A stretch of DNA of 64,000 nt from Lentzea terrae (GCF_003265345.1 NZ_QFWW01000024.1:245541-309540), one strand, 5' to 3'; positions 50,076 to 58,902 are shown, numbered from the stretch's first letter. The notes: a model not told the origin generated them from the letters alone. Program-made: numbers and translations.

Positions 50076-50173
50076 GTTAATTGAATTCAAACGATCTTTC
50101 TGGCGAATGCCAAACACCCTCTGCCTGCGACAATGGGCAGGACAAAAGTAAATTCTGTGATCGTCCGCGTCGA

Positions 50174-50725
50174 TCAGTCGATTCGTGCGCCGTGCACCTT
50201 GGCTTCGGCGATGATGCGCTCGGCCTCGTCGATGGCCACATTTCGCAGTTCGGCCAGGGCGCGCATTGCTTCTGCGCGGCGGGCCGACATGGCGAGCCGG
50301 AAGTCCTCGCGAATTTCCTCGCGCTTGGCCGCGGCCTCCTCGTCGAGTCGGCGGGCGCGTTGCTCCGCCTCACCGACGATCATCAACGCCTTCAGCTGGG
50401 CGTCCCTGATCACTTCCCGGCGTTCTTCCTCGGCCAGCGCGACCATGCGGGCGAGCCGTTCGGGCAGGCCCTTCGGGTCGATCGGGGTGAGGCAGATGCG
50501 GTGCAGGCCGTCCTGCAGCCCCGCGTTCTCCTCCTGGACGGACATCAACCTGCTGGCCAGCGCGTCTGCCCTGGCTTCCGACGCGTCTCGGTCCGCGGTG
50601 ACCAGACGCAGCTCGGCCTCCAGCTCGGAGACGTAGTCGTCCACCTCGTCGCGGTCGTAGCCGCGCCACCGCAGTCCGAACCACGTGCGCAGCGGTACGA
50701 GCTCTGTCCTGCTCTCGACACTCAC
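50174..50725 (-). CDS. DivIVA-domain coiled-coil protein
   Basis: The 183-residue protein starts at GTG 50725 with GGAG seven bases upstream. Its N-terminal region TWFGLRWRGYDRDEVDDYVSELEAEL is the DivIVA-type membrane-curvature/coiled-coil motif. The rest is mostly charged alpha-helix suited to a long coiled coil (RREVIRDAQLKALMIVGEAEQRARRLDEEAAAKREEI), resembling short cell-pole or septum-associated proteins. Function is probably structural. It diverges from the SEC-C gene across a 90-bp gap. Confidence 0.82.
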   Translation of the reverse strand: MSVESRTELVPLRTWFGLRWRGYDRDEVDDYVSELEAELRLVTADRDASEARADALASRLMSVQEENAGLQDGLHRICLTPIDPKGLPERLARMVALAEEERREVIRDAQLKALMIVGEAEQRARRLDEEAAAKREEIREDFRLAMSARRAEAMRALAELRNVAIDEAERIIAEAKVHGARID

Positions 50726-50815
50726 TTGCCGTCTCCTCTGCCTCCCGCGAGTCAGTCTTGACAGGGTGTACGTACGCGGTGCGGCATCGGTTCTAACGGG
50801 TTCACCAGGCACAAT

Positions 50816-51187
50816 GTGTGCGTGAACAACAAACTGTGCCCCTGTGGCACCGGTCAGTCCTATGTGGACTGTTGCGGTGCGCTGCACTCAGGTGCCCGCA
50901 CCGCGGCCACCGCCGAGCAGCTGATGCGTTCGCGTTACAGCGCTTTCGCCGTGTCCGATGAGGACTACCTGCTGCGCACGTGGGCCGCCGCACACCGGCC
51001 CGCGAGCGCCGGGATCGACGCGACGGACCGCTGGTTGAAGCTCGAAGTTCTGGCAACTGAGAACGGCGGGTTGCTGCAGAACGAGGGCGTCGTGGAGTTC
51101 CGCGCGCACTACGTCGGGGGCGTCGTGCACGAGCGGAGCCGGTTCGTCCGGGAGAACGGCCAGTGGGTCTACGCGGAGGCCCTGTGA
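50816..51187 (+). CDS. YchJ-like SEC-C metal-binding protein (UPF0225)
   Basis: The 123-residue protein starts at ATG 50816; GTG 50822 is an alternative start. It begins with a zinc-binding CPCGTGQSYVDCCG motif and continues as a YchJ-like NTF2-type fold (LMRSRYSAFAVSDEDYLLRTW, WLKLEVL and VEFRAHYVGG). The role of YchJ proteins is unknown. It is coupled to the thioesterase-like gene by a TGATG overlap. No ribosome site is apparent. Confidence 0.88.
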   Translation: MCVNNKLCPCGTGQSYVDCCGALHSGARTAATAEQLMRSRYSAFAVSDEDYLLRTWAAAHRPASAGIDATDRWLKLEVLATENGGLLQNEGVVEFRAHYVGGVVHERSRFVRENGQWVYAEAL

Positions 51188-51864
51188 TGAGCACGGTGAA
51201 GATCGCGAGCCGCTTCAACGGGCCGCCCGGGATGGGCAACGGCGGCTACTCGGCCGGCCTGCTCGCCGCCCACGTCGGCGCGCCGGTGGTGAGTGTCCGT
51301 TTGCGCAAGCCCGTGCCGCTCGACCGCGAGTTGGAGGTCCGCGGCGGTGACCTGCTCGACGGCGACACGGTGATCGCCTCCGCCGAGCCCGCGACGCTGG
51401 ACCTCGACGTTCCCGCTGCTCCGAGCATCGACGAGGCGCGGAAGGCCGCCGCGAAGGTGCCGTGGCGGGACAAGCACCCGTTCCCGACGTGCTTCGGGTG
51501 CGGTCCCGGTCGCGAGGACGGCATCGCCGCGCTGCTCGGCCCGCTGGACGACCGCCCGGAGTGGGCCGGGGTGTGGCGGCCGACCGACCTGCTGCCGAAC
51601 GACGGCGAGCACGTGCTGCCGGAGATCGTCTGGGCGGCGCTGGACTGCCCGTCGGCACAGCCCGTGGCTCCGGACGGCGGTCCGGCGTTCGTGCTCGGCA
51701 CTTTTGTCGCCCAGGTGGAGCAGCCGGTGGAACTGGGCGTGGACCACGTGCTCCTCGCGTGGGAACTTGGCCGGGACGGACGCAAGGCCTACTCGGCATC
51801 AGCGATCATCGGCCCGCACGGTGTGTGCGGACGAGCGCGTGCCGTGTGGGTCTCGATCGGATGA
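51187..51864 (+). CDS. Hot-dog-fold thioesterase-like protein
   Basis: The 225-residue protein starts at ATG 51187, overlapping the previous stop by one base. The N-terminal half reads like an acyl-CoA hot-dog domain (FNGPPGMGNGGYSAGLLAAHV, VVSVRLRKPVPLDRELEV), and the second half repeats the fold (EIVWAALDCPSAQPV, FVLGTFVAQVEQPVELGVDHVLLAWEL). It thus resembles double-hot-dog thioesterase-superfamily proteins. A CFGCGPGR segment lies in the middle. Catalytic residues cannot be assigned and the substrate is unknown. Confidence 0.75.
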   Translation: MSTVKIASRFNGPPGMGNGGYSAGLLAAHVGAPVVSVRLRKPVPLDRELEVRGGDLLDGDTVIASAEPATLDLDVPAAPSIDEARKAAAKVPWRDKHPFPTCFGCGPGREDGIAALLGPLDDRPEWAGVWRPTDLLPNDGEHVLPEIVWAALDCPSAQPVAPDGGPAFVLGTFVAQVEQPVELGVDHVLLAWELGRDGRKAYSASAIIGPHGVCGRARAVWVSIG

Positions 51865-51983
51865 AACCAAATAACCCGACTGGGTGACGCGAGTGCGCAG
51901 CGCCTTGATAGCGTGCACGACCGTTGCCCGATTAAGCCGAAAGGGCGAGTGAACGGGATGGCACGGAGGTGATCAGGCGCTTG

Positions 51984-54437
51984 ATGGGCCGACGTGCCGC
52001 CGCCCATGGCGACCAGCAAACACAGACCCAGAGTTCGAGCCCTGCGACGAACACGGATCTGTACCCCGTCGAGCAGCCACCGGCAGCAGTGACGCCGCCG
52101 GAGCCCTTGCCGCAACGAACGCCGTTCGCGGCGAACTTCGTCGGCGCGACGCTCGTTGTTTCCGCACCTGAAGGGCCGAGCCAGGCCGCGTCCGGCCTCG
52201 CGCGCACCCTTCCGGTCGACCGAGGCCGGACCGTGGTCGTGGTGGACTTCCCCGGTGGCGACCAGAGCACTTTCTGGCCGCACGTGGTGACCGCCCTCAG
52301 CGGTCGTGGTCCGATCCGGCTCGCGGTCTCGCACGCGGGCACCATGCGTCCCACCGCGCCCGCGCAGTGGCTCGCCGAGCAGCTCCAGGCCGAGGTCGTG
52401 GCGCCGGACGGCGTGCTGACCACCGTGCCCGGTGCGGCGTTCGTGGTGGGCACCCAGGGCTACGGCAGCTGGGTGCGCTTCCAGCCGAACGCGTCGCCGA
52501 TGCCGTTCGGCCGCCGCTTCCCGGTGCCGCAGTGGGAGGCGATGGACCCGAACTCGCCGTGGCCGACGGGCGAGATCGGCATCTCCGAGCCCATCCCGGC
52601 CGGTCTGTGGCTGCGCGCTCAGCAGCCGCCGTTCGACCCGGCCGCCCAGGACTCGCGCCCGATCGTGGCGCTGCCGTGCCGCGAGAACGTGCTGACCGTC
52701 GTGGTCGGCGGGCCCGGCCAGTCGGCGATCCCGACCGACGAGGTCGTCCGGTTGCTGACCGCGCTGCCCCAGGCGGCCCGGTCGCGCGTGCGGCTCGTGC
52801 CGTACGGCATCGACGCCGCGCTCGGGCAGCTGGTCGCGGACCAGCTGGGCGAGCCGATCGCGATGTTCACCGGTCTGCCGGTGGGCAACCTGCGCACCGG
52901 TGGGCCCGCGGTGATCGCGGTCGACCCGCGCGGGCAGCAGACGTGGCGGCCGTTCGTCACCGAGGTGCAGTGCTCGCCGCACGAGTCCGTGCCGGTCGTT
53001 TCCGGCTACCGGGCGCCCGTGCAGGGACTCGCTGAGGCCTCGCCCGGTGTGTTCGCTCTCGGCGACGGCGTTGTGCTCGAGGTCGTGCCCTCTGGACTGT
53101 GGGTGCGTGAGCACGACGAGCCGTACAACGCGTCTGAGGTGCGTTCTCAGCCCGTTGACCCGGAGTGGGCGCGTCTGACCGTGGGCACGCCGGGGCGGAC
53201 TACGCCTGGTGCGGTCGCGGTGCACGGCGCTGCTCTCGTGGAGCGCCTTGAGCCTGAGGTGCGGAAGCTGCTGCGTGTCGTGTTCTGCGACGCCAACGTG
53301 TCTCCGCCGCCACCTCCGCCACCGCCGGCGCCTCCGGTTCCGCAGCACGCCGCGCCTGCGCACGCCGCGTCCGACACCGGTTCTCAGCCGACGTTCGGCA
53401 CGCAGACCACCGGCAGCCCCGCCGCGGTCGCCGCCGCGCTGGGTGCGGCCGCGCAGGCGCTGTCGAGCCGCGACTCGTCCGGCAACGGCACCGGCTTCTT
53501 CGCTGCGGTCACCCCGGCCGAGCCAGAGCCCGCCTACACCGCGATCCCGCCGTCCGAGACGGCCACCGTCACGGTGTCGGCGGACCTCGTGGCCGAGGCT
53601 GAAGAGGCGGCGTTCCCGTCGTCCGACCCGGACGCGGCCGCGGTCCGGTTCCGGGTGGACGGCCCGCTGCCGATGCAGCCGCTGGCGTCCTGGGAGCTGC
53701 CGGCCCAGAGCAACGGTGAGCGCGAGACGATCCTGCCGGACCACAGCAGCTCGGACCTGGAACGCGACGCCGTCCGCCGCGCTCTGGGCGAGCGTTACGG
53801 CGTGCACGCGGCGACGGTCTGCCGCCTGCTCGCGCAACGTCCGGACGCGGAGGAGGACCCGGCCGCGTTCGAGGCCATGGTGACCGACCTCACGGCGTTG
53901 CTGGCGTGCGTGTCGCAAGACGAGGAAATGGTCGTCGACACGCTCCGCATGGGCCGGCTCGGCCGCCTGCGCCCGTACGTCGCTTGCATCGTGTCGGGCC
54001 TGAACCGCCTGCCGCTGCACAGCGGTGTGGCGGCGGTGTGGGGCCAGAGCGGCCCGACCGGCCCGCGCCGCTACCGCAGCGGCGACGTGCTGGTGGAGCA
54101 CGGCCTGCTCGACGCCATCGCCAACCCGACGCAGCGGGTCGAGGGCGCCACCGAGTACCTGCTGTGGTCGGTCACCGGCCGCCGGGTCGAGGTGGCCGAC
54201 CGCGTCGCCGTGGCCACCGAGGAACGCGTGGTCTTCCCGCCCGGCACGGCGTTCCGCGTGCTGGCGGTCGCCGAGGCCGAGGGTGATCACCCGCAGCAGG
54301 TGCTGCTGCAGGAGATGGCCGGTGCCGCGGCGGACCAGGAGATCGCCGGGCTGCGGCCGAGCGTGCTGTCGCAGCTGGAACGCGCGGCGGCGAACCTGCG
54401 GGTGCTGCCGACGGTTCAGGTGACGGTGGAAGCCTGA
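51984..54437 (+). CDS. Large unrecognised protein with duplicated modules and ADP-ribosyltransferase-like C-terminus
   Basis: The protein has about 817 residues. GGAGGTGATC (51965-51974), the full complement of the 16S rRNA tail, precedes TTG 51981 and ATG 51984. There is no signal peptide or membrane helix. Residues about 45-180 and 235-345 look like two copies of one module, each with a hydrophobic strand, an AxWLAEQLQAEVVAPDG or LGQLVADQLGEPIAMF helix-strand and a WxxFxP-type strand. A Pro/Ala/Ser-rich linker (about 430-520) leads to a C-terminal domain (about 590-817) with YRSGDVLVEHGLLDA and ERVVFPPGTAFRVLAV, resembling ADP-ribosyltransferase folds. The usual catalytic Glu position holds Arg. 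Function is unknown. Confidence 0.6.
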   Translation: MGRRAAAHGDQQTQTQSSSPATNTDLYPVEQPPAAVTPPEPLPQRTPFAANFVGATLVVSAPEGPSQAASGLARTLPVDRGRTVVVVDFPGGDQSTFWPHVVTALSGRGPIRLAVSHAGTMRPTAPAQWLAEQLQAEVVAPDGVLTTVPGAAFVVGTQGYGSWVRFQPNASPMPFGRRFPVPQWEAMDPNSPWPTGEIGISEPIPAGLWLRAQQPPFDPAAQDSRPIVALPCRENVLTVVVGGPGQSAIPTDEVVRLLTALPQAARSRVRLVPYGIDAALGQLVADQLGEPIAMFTGLPVGNLRTGGPAVIAVDPRGQQTWRPFVTEVQCSPHESVPVVSGYRAPVQGLAEASPGVFALGDGVVLEVVPSGLWVREHDEPYNASEVRSQPVDPEWARLTVGTPGRTTPGAVAVHGAALVERLEPEVRKLLRVVFCDANVSPPPPPPPPAPPVPQHAAPAHAASDTGSQPTFGTQTTGSPAAVAAALGAAAQALSSRDSSGNGTGFFAAVTPAEPEPAYTAIPPSETATVTVSADLVAEAEEAAFPSSDPDAAAVRFRVDGPLPMQPLASWELPAQSNGERETILPDHSSSDLERDAVRRALGERYGVHAATVCRLLAQRPDAEEDPAAFEAMVTDLTALLACVSQDEEMVVDTLRMGRLGRLRPYVACIVSGLNRLPLHSGVAAVWGQSGPTGPRRYRSGDVLVEHGLLDAIANPTQRVEGATEYLLWSVTGRRVEVADRVAVATEERVVFPPGTAFRVLAVAEAEGDHPQQVLLQEMAGAAADQEIAGLRPSVLSQLERAAANLRVLPTVQVTVEA

Positions 54438-54451
54438 CCGGGTATCTGGGC

Positions 54452-55351
54452 ATGCGGCACGTCGGACCGCGGTTCGGCGTGCCGGTCAGCCCTCACCTGG
54501 GCATCCGGTACGCCGAACCTCCGTCGGGTCCGCTGCGCTTCGAGCCACCCGTGGATTGCGATGGCGAGCCAACCGGTGAGTTCGGCGATGTCCACACGTT
54601 GAACGTCTGGTCCACAGTGGACTCCGGCGGTCCGGTCCTGCTGTGGGTCCACGGCGGCGCCAACACCGTTGGCTCGTCGGCACAACCCGAGTACGCGGGT
54701 GACGTCCTGGCCGACCTCGGCGTGGTGTTCGTCAGCTGCAACTACCGGCTCGCGGTCGACGGATACGGTGCCCTGGAAGGGGTCCAGCACAACCGCGGCC
54801 TGCTCGACGTCGTGTCCGCGCTCCGCTGGATCCAGCGCAACATCGCTCGGTACGGCGGAGATCCGGGCAACGTCACGGTCGCCGGGCAGTCGTCCGGAGC
54901 GCAGACCGTCGCGTCGCTGATGGTGATGCCGGCCGCCAAAGGCCTGTTCCGCCGGGCGATCACGCACAGCCTGGCCGGACGGTTCTTCACACCCGCTGAA
55001 GCCGTTGAGGTGCAACGGAAAGCCGAGCCGGACGTGGTGCTGTACCAGCCGATCGTGGACGGCGACACGCTGCCGCGTTCACCGCTGGAAGGCCCCTACG
55101 ACGTGGATCTGCTGGTGTGTCACACGGCAGACGAAGACGCCGAACTGTTCCAGCAACCGACCATGCGGCTCGCGGACGAGCACGGCCACGCGTTCCGGTC
55201 GATCTACGCGCGAACCCCGGCCCATCACGGCGCGGACGTCCCTGACATGTTCCGCGGCGACATCGCCCGAGCGTGGGCCCGGTTCGCCCGCGACGGCGAT
55301 CCCGGCTGGCCGCGCGCCGAGCTGAAGCGCTGGGTCAGTTCTCCGTCGTGA
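54452..55351 (+). CDS. Compact type B carboxylesterase
   Basis: The 299-residue protein is about 200 residues shorter than normal carboxylesterases type B. It keeps GIRYAEPP, the oxyanion segment LLWVHGGANT, nucleophile AGQSSGAQT (about 151) and a His in THHGADVP-like AHHGADVPDMF. The acid residue is probably the Glu in HTADEDAELF. Surface insertions and the C-terminal lobe are missing. There is no signal peptide, unlike the esterase at 31796. It converges on the GDSL gene with a 17-bp overlap. It may be a minimal but active esterase. Confidence 0.8.
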   Translation: MRHVGPRFGVPVSPHLGIRYAEPPSGPLRFEPPVDCDGEPTGEFGDVHTLNVWSTVDSGGPVLLWVHGGANTVGSSAQPEYAGDVLADLGVVFVSCNYRLAVDGYGALEGVQHNRGLLDVVSALRWIQRNIARYGGDPGNVTVAGQSSGAQTVASLMVMPAAKGLFRRAITHSLAGRFFTPAEAVEVQRKAEPDVVLYQPIVDGDTLPRSPLEGPYDVDLLVCHTADEDAELFQQPTMRLADEHGHAFRSIYARTPAHHGADVPDMFRGDIARAWARFARDGDPGWPRAELKRWVSSPS

Positions 55352-56333
55352 GGCCGAGCGAGCCGTCCAGCCGCGGCACGCACGCGCCGTCGCGCTTGTC
55401 GGTCGCCAGGAACTCGGTGAGGCACCGGCCGATCTGCTCATGACCGAGGGCGTTGGGGTGGAACGACTCCTGCAACGCGTGCGACGAGCGCCTGTTGTCC
55501 TTCAGGCCGTCCCAGTCGACGGTCAGCCGGGTGAACCACTCGTTGTCCGGCCTGCTCGCGCACGCCTCGTGGCCCTCGCCGGCCCGCGCCAGGTCCAGGA
55601 ACCGGGCGTTGACCTTCTCCGCGGCCGTGCGCAGGCCGTTCGACAGCTCCGGCACGGCCTCGTCGACGACCCACTCCAGGTCGGTGCTGCGCAGCGGGCA
55701 GCCGGACAGGTTCTGCAGCGACTTCGGCATCTTCGGCGAGACCGGCGCCGCGTACGACTGGACCACCAGCTGGTAGTCGGAGTCGAGGTAGCTCGAGTCG
55801 CGCATGGTCTGGCGGATGGCGTTGAGCGTGTTCTCGACCTTGGGAATCATCCTGCGCACACGCTTGGACCACTCCTGCGCCACCGACGACGTGCAGTCGC
55901 TGCGCTTGCCCCACGCCTCGAAGCACTTGTTGAGCACCTCGGCGAAGCGCGGGTCGTCGTTCGCGCCGATGGCCACCACGATCGCGACAACGCGGTTCGA
56001 CCCGGCGATCTTGCGCAGCTGCGGCAGCTGCTCGTTGCGCAGCTTGTCGGAGTTGGCGCCGGAGCAGGCCAGGTTGATCTTCTGGTCGGCCTCGATCGTG
56101 GCCTTCGCGATCTCGGCGTCGCGCGAGCGGTGGCACCAGTTGCCGCCGTCCTCGCCGTTGGTGCCGGGCTCGTAGTTGCCGGCGCCCTCGCCGGACATCG
56201 TGCTGTCGCCGAGCGCCACGACCGCGGTCCTCGACTCGCGGTCCGGTTCCGAGGGCGGTGGGAACGGGTGGTCGCTCACGACCAGCAGGATCGTGAGCAG
56301 GCCGATCATCGCGAGGGGTAGGGCTTTGCGCAT
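55335..56333 (-). CDS. Secreted SGNH/GDSL lipase-like hydrolase
   Basis: The 332-residue protein starts at ATG 56333 with a signal/anchor (MRKALPLAMIGLLTILLVVS). SGNH blocks are visible: VALGDSTMSG (Ser near 43), NLACSGANS, VVAIGANDDPRF (Asn) and ESFHPNALGHEQ (His, with Asp replaced by Ser-Phe before it). Cysteines in CHRS, NKCFEAW and GCPLR suggest disulphides, as in Streptomyces extracellular lipases. It probably acts outside the membrane on lipid or polysaccharide esters. Confidence 0.88.
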   Translation of the reverse strand: MRKALPLAMIGLLTILLVVSDHPFPPPSEPDRESRTAVVALGDSTMSGEGAGNYEPGTNGEDGGNWCHRSRDAEIAKATIEADQKINLACSGANSDKLRNEQLPQLRKIAGSNRVVAIVVAIGANDDPRFAEVLNKCFEAWGKRSDCTSSVAQEWSKRVRRMIPKVENTLNAIRQTMRDSSYLDSDYQLVVQSYAAPVSPKMPKSLQNLSGCPLRSTDLEWVVDEAVPELSNGLRTAAEKVNARFLDLARAGEGHEACASRPDNEWFTRLTVDWDGLKDNRRSSHALQESFHPNALGHEQIGRCLTEFLATDKRDGACVPRLDGSLGLTTEN

Positions 56334-56362
56334 CGCGAGCCAGTTTACCGGCGCCGCCAACT

Positions 56363-56580
56363 TCAGAAGTGCAGGCCAGACCACATGGCGTCCCACCGTC
56401 CGAACACCGAGAACGGAATCGCGAACCACAGCGCGACCGCCCCGCCCGCGCCCGCGAGCGCCGCCCACAGGTTGCGCGAGCACAACGCAGCCCGAACGCG
56501 ATGGCGAGCACCCATCCCGCGGTGAGCGTCAAGAGCACGCCGAGCACGTACGAAAGTCCGATTTGGACGACGAGTCTCAC
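56363..56580 (-). pseudogene. Small two-helix membrane protein interrupted by a frameshift
   Basis: From GTG 56580 one frame reads RLVVQIGLSYVLGVLLTLTAGWVLAIAFGLR, a clear membrane helix, and then becomes Arg-rich nonsense. The next frame resumes near 56480 with a second helix, NLWAALAGAGGAVALWFAI, and ends normally (WDAMWSGLHF) at 56363. The interval is 218 bp, which fits a single-base indel. A roughly 72-residue membrane protein has therefore been broken, or the sequence contains an error. No function is assigned. Confidence 0.6.
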
Positions 56581-56689
56581 CGATCGAGTGTGGCAGTTCG
56601 TCGAACGCCGCATGTCCGTTTCGGTGGGTGGCCGAATGCGAGGGGGATAAGTCGTTGCCGCCATCACCGCTGATGGGGAAAGTGGAGGT

Positions 56690-57652
56690 GTGGGGAATCT
56701 GAGGGAAATAGTTGTGGTCGGTTACGACCGCACCGCGTTGCTGGACCTGGCGGGACCCGTCGAGGTGTTCCAAGCAGCGAACTACGGGGCCGACCGGTAC
56801 CGGGTCACGGTGGCCACGCTCGGGGGCGGCCCGTTCACCGCGACGGCGGGGGTGCGGATCGAGGCAGGAGCGGACCTGCGCACGCTCGACCGCGAGATCG
56901 ACACCCTGCTGGTCGTCGGCGGCTGGGGCTACGACGAGGCCGCGGCGGACGCGGTGCTCACGACGAACCTGCGGCGGCTCGCGCTGAAGTCGCGGCGGGT
57001 CGCGGGCGTCTGCACGGGCGCCGTCGTGCTGGCAGGCGCCGGGCTGCTCGAAGGACGGCGGGCCACGACGCACTGGGCGTTCACCGGCGAGCTGGCGAAC
57101 CGCGGGGTCGAGGTCGAGCCGGACGCGATCTTCGTGTGCGACGGGCAGGTCGCCACGTCGGCAGGGGTGACGGCGGGCATCGATCTCGCGCTGGCCATGG
57201 TCGAGCAGGACCACGGCCCAGGGCTCGCCCGCAGGATCGCGCAGTACCTGGTCGTCTTCCTGCAGCGGTCCGGCGGCCAGTCGCAGTTCAGCGTGCACAC
57301 CCGGTCGCGGCCGGTGTCGGACGACTCGCTGCGCGCGTTGCTCGACGACATCCACGCCGACCCGACCCGCGAGTGGACGGTGCCGGTGATGGCGCGCGAG
57401 GCGATGATGAGCGTGCGGCACTTCGCCCGCGTCTTCTCGCGCAACGTGGGCGTCTCGCCCGCCGTCTACGTCGAACGAGCCCGCGTCGAGGCGGCCGCCG
57501 ACCGGCTGGCTTCGAGCGGTGACTCGTTGGACGTCGTCGCCCGCTCCTCCGGTTTCGGCTCGGCCGAGACCCTGCGGCGGGCCTTCCTGCGCGTGCTCGG
57601 CGTGTCGCCGGGCAGCTACCGCGCCCGTTTCCGGACAACTGGGGTTGCCTGA
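56690..57652 (+). CDS. GlxA-type AraC-family regulator with DJ-1/PfpI domain
   Basis: The 320-residue protein starts at GTG 56690, behind GGAGG. Residues 1 to about 175 are a DJ-1/PfpI-like domain with the cysteine elbow GVCTGAVVLAGAGLL (about 104), as in GlxA regulators. Residues about 215-320 form an AraC double helix-turn-helix (WTVPVMAREAMMSVRHFARVFSRNVGVSPAVYVERARVEAAADRL, then VVARSSGFGSAETLRRAFLRVLGVSPGSYRARF). It is translationally coupled (ATGA) to a free-standing DJ-1 protein, its likely target or co-regulated partner. Confidence 0.92.
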   Translation: MGNLREIVVVGYDRTALLDLAGPVEVFQAANYGADRYRVTVATLGGGPFTATAGVRIEAGADLRTLDREIDTLLVVGGWGYDEAAADAVLTTNLRRLALKSRRVAGVCTGAVVLAGAGLLEGRRATTHWAFTGELANRGVEVEPDAIFVCDGQVATSAGVTAGIDLALAMVEQDHGPGLARRIAQYLVVFLQRSGGQSQFSVHTRSRPVSDDSLRALLDDIHADPTREWTVPVMAREAMMSVRHFARVFSRNVGVSPAVYVERARVEAAADRLASSGDSLDVVARSSGFGSAETLRRAFLRVLGVSPGSYRARFRTTGVA

Positions 57653-58272
57653 TGGAAGCAACGTTCGTGCTCTACCCGAACATGACCGCACTGGACTTCG
57701 TCGGCCCGTTCGAGGTGCTCGGCTCGGTGCCGGTCGTCTCGACGCGGTTCGTGGCCGCGTCGCTCGATCCGGTGAAGTCCGACAACGGGCTGTCAGTCGT
57801 GCCGACGGACACGTTCACTTCGGTGAAGTCCACCGACATCGTCGTGGTGCCGGGCTCCAGCCACTGGAGGGAACTGCTCGCGGACTCCGGCGGCGTCGTC
57901 GAGTGGCTGCAGGAGGTCCACCCGACGACGAAGTGGACGACGTCGGTGTGCACGGGGTCGACGTTGCTCGCCGAGGCCGGGCTGGTCTCGAAGGCGACCA
58001 CGCACTGGGCCGCGCGGGAGGACCTGACCGCGCGCGGCGTCGAGGTGTCCGAGGACCGAGTCGTGTTCGACGGCAAGGTCGTGTCGGGCGCTGGTGTGTC
58101 GGCGGGCATCGACATGGCGTTGCGGCTGGTCGAGGCCGAGTTCGGCGAGATGGTCGCGCAGGCCGTGCAGGTCGGCATCGAGTACGACCCGCAGCCGCCG
58201 CGGTCCTACGACTCGATCCCGCCGGAGGTCGCGCAGGGTCTCAAGGCCGCGTTCGAGTCACGTCAGGCCTGA
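57652..58272 (+). CDS. DJ-1/PfpI-family protein (isonitrile hydratase-like)
   Basis: The 206-residue protein begins in an ATGA overlap with the regulator gene. It carries the DJ-1 pattern: LYPNMTALDFVGPFEVLG at the start, VVPGSSHWRELL and the nucleophile SVCTGSTLLAEAGLVSKATTHW (Cys about 101). Similar proteins include isonitrile hydratase and GlxA N-domains. The catalytic Cys is conserved, so hydratase or chaperone-type activity is possible. It overlaps the convergent response regulator by 15 bp. Confidence 0.88.
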   Translation: MEATFVLYPNMTALDFVGPFEVLGSVPVVSTRFVAASLDPVKSDNGLSVVPTDTFTSVKSTDIVVVPGSSHWRELLADSGGVVEWLQEVHPTTKWTTSVCTGSTLLAEAGLVSKATTHWAAREDLTARGVEVSEDRVVFDGKVVSGAGVSAGIDMALRLVEAEFGEMVAQAVQVGIEYDPQPPRSYDSIPPEVAQGLKAAFESRQA

Positions 58273-58902
58273 CTGGACCGCGAACACGACGAGCTGGGCG
58301 CGATCGCGTGCGCCCAGTTTCACCATCGCCCGCGACACGTGCGTGCGCACCGTCGCGGGCGAGATCACCAGCCGCGCCGCGATCTCGTCGTTGGACGCGC
58401 CGGACGCGACGTGCCGCATGATCTCCCGTTCGCGCTCGGTCAGCTTGTCCAGGTGCGGCACGGGCCGGGCGGAGGCGCCGGACGCGAACCGGTCGATCAC
58501 CCGGCGCGTGACGGACGGCGACAACAACGACCCGCCGTCGGCGACGACGTGCACTGCGCGCAGCAGGTCGGTGGGGTCGGAGTCCTTCACCAGGAAGCCG
58601 GACGCGCCGGTCCGCAGCGCCTCGAAGACGTACTCGTCGAGGTCGAACGTGGTGAGCATGACGATCCGGACGTCCGCGCACGACGGATCGGCCGAGACGC
58701 GGCGCAGCACTTCGAGACCGTCCAGCAGCGGCATGCGGATGTCCAGGAACACCACGTCCGGCTTGACCGACTGGATCAGCGACAGGGCTTCGCGGCCGTC
58801 CGCGGCCTCGCCGGCGAACTGCACGCCGTCCTCGGTCTCGATCAACGTCCGCAGTCCCATCCGGACCAGCGGCTGGTCGTCGGCCACCACCACGCGAATC
58901 AT
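58258..58902 (-). CDS. NarL/LuxR-type response regulator
   Basis: The 214-residue protein has a receiver domain with phospho-acceptor D54 in VVFLDIRMPLLDG, acidic residues in VVADDQPLV, and Thr/Lys switch residues in MLTTFD and LVKDSDP. A C-terminal LuxR helix-turn-helix (LTEREREIMRHVASGASNDEIAARLVISPATVRTHVSRAMVKLGA) follows. It is coupled to the sensor kinase by an ATGA overlap and probably activates the divergent ABC exporter genes. Confidence 0.94.
   Translation of the reverse strand: MIRVVVADDQPLVRMGLRTLIETEDGVQFAGEAADGREALSLIQSVKPDVVFLDIRMPLLDGLEVLRRVSADPSCADVRIVMLTTFDLDEYVFEALRTGASGFLVKDSDPTDLLRAVHVVADGGSLLSPSVTRRVIDRFASGASARPVPHLDKLTEREREIMRHVASGASNDEIAARLVISPATVRTHVSRAMVKLGARDRAQLVVFAVQSGLT

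Noticed and set aside
51789..54290. 833-residue minus-strand frame opposite the large unrecognised protein
   Set aside because: It is Arg-rich throughout with no recognisable domain. The plus strand has the full ribosome site and ordinary protein composition.
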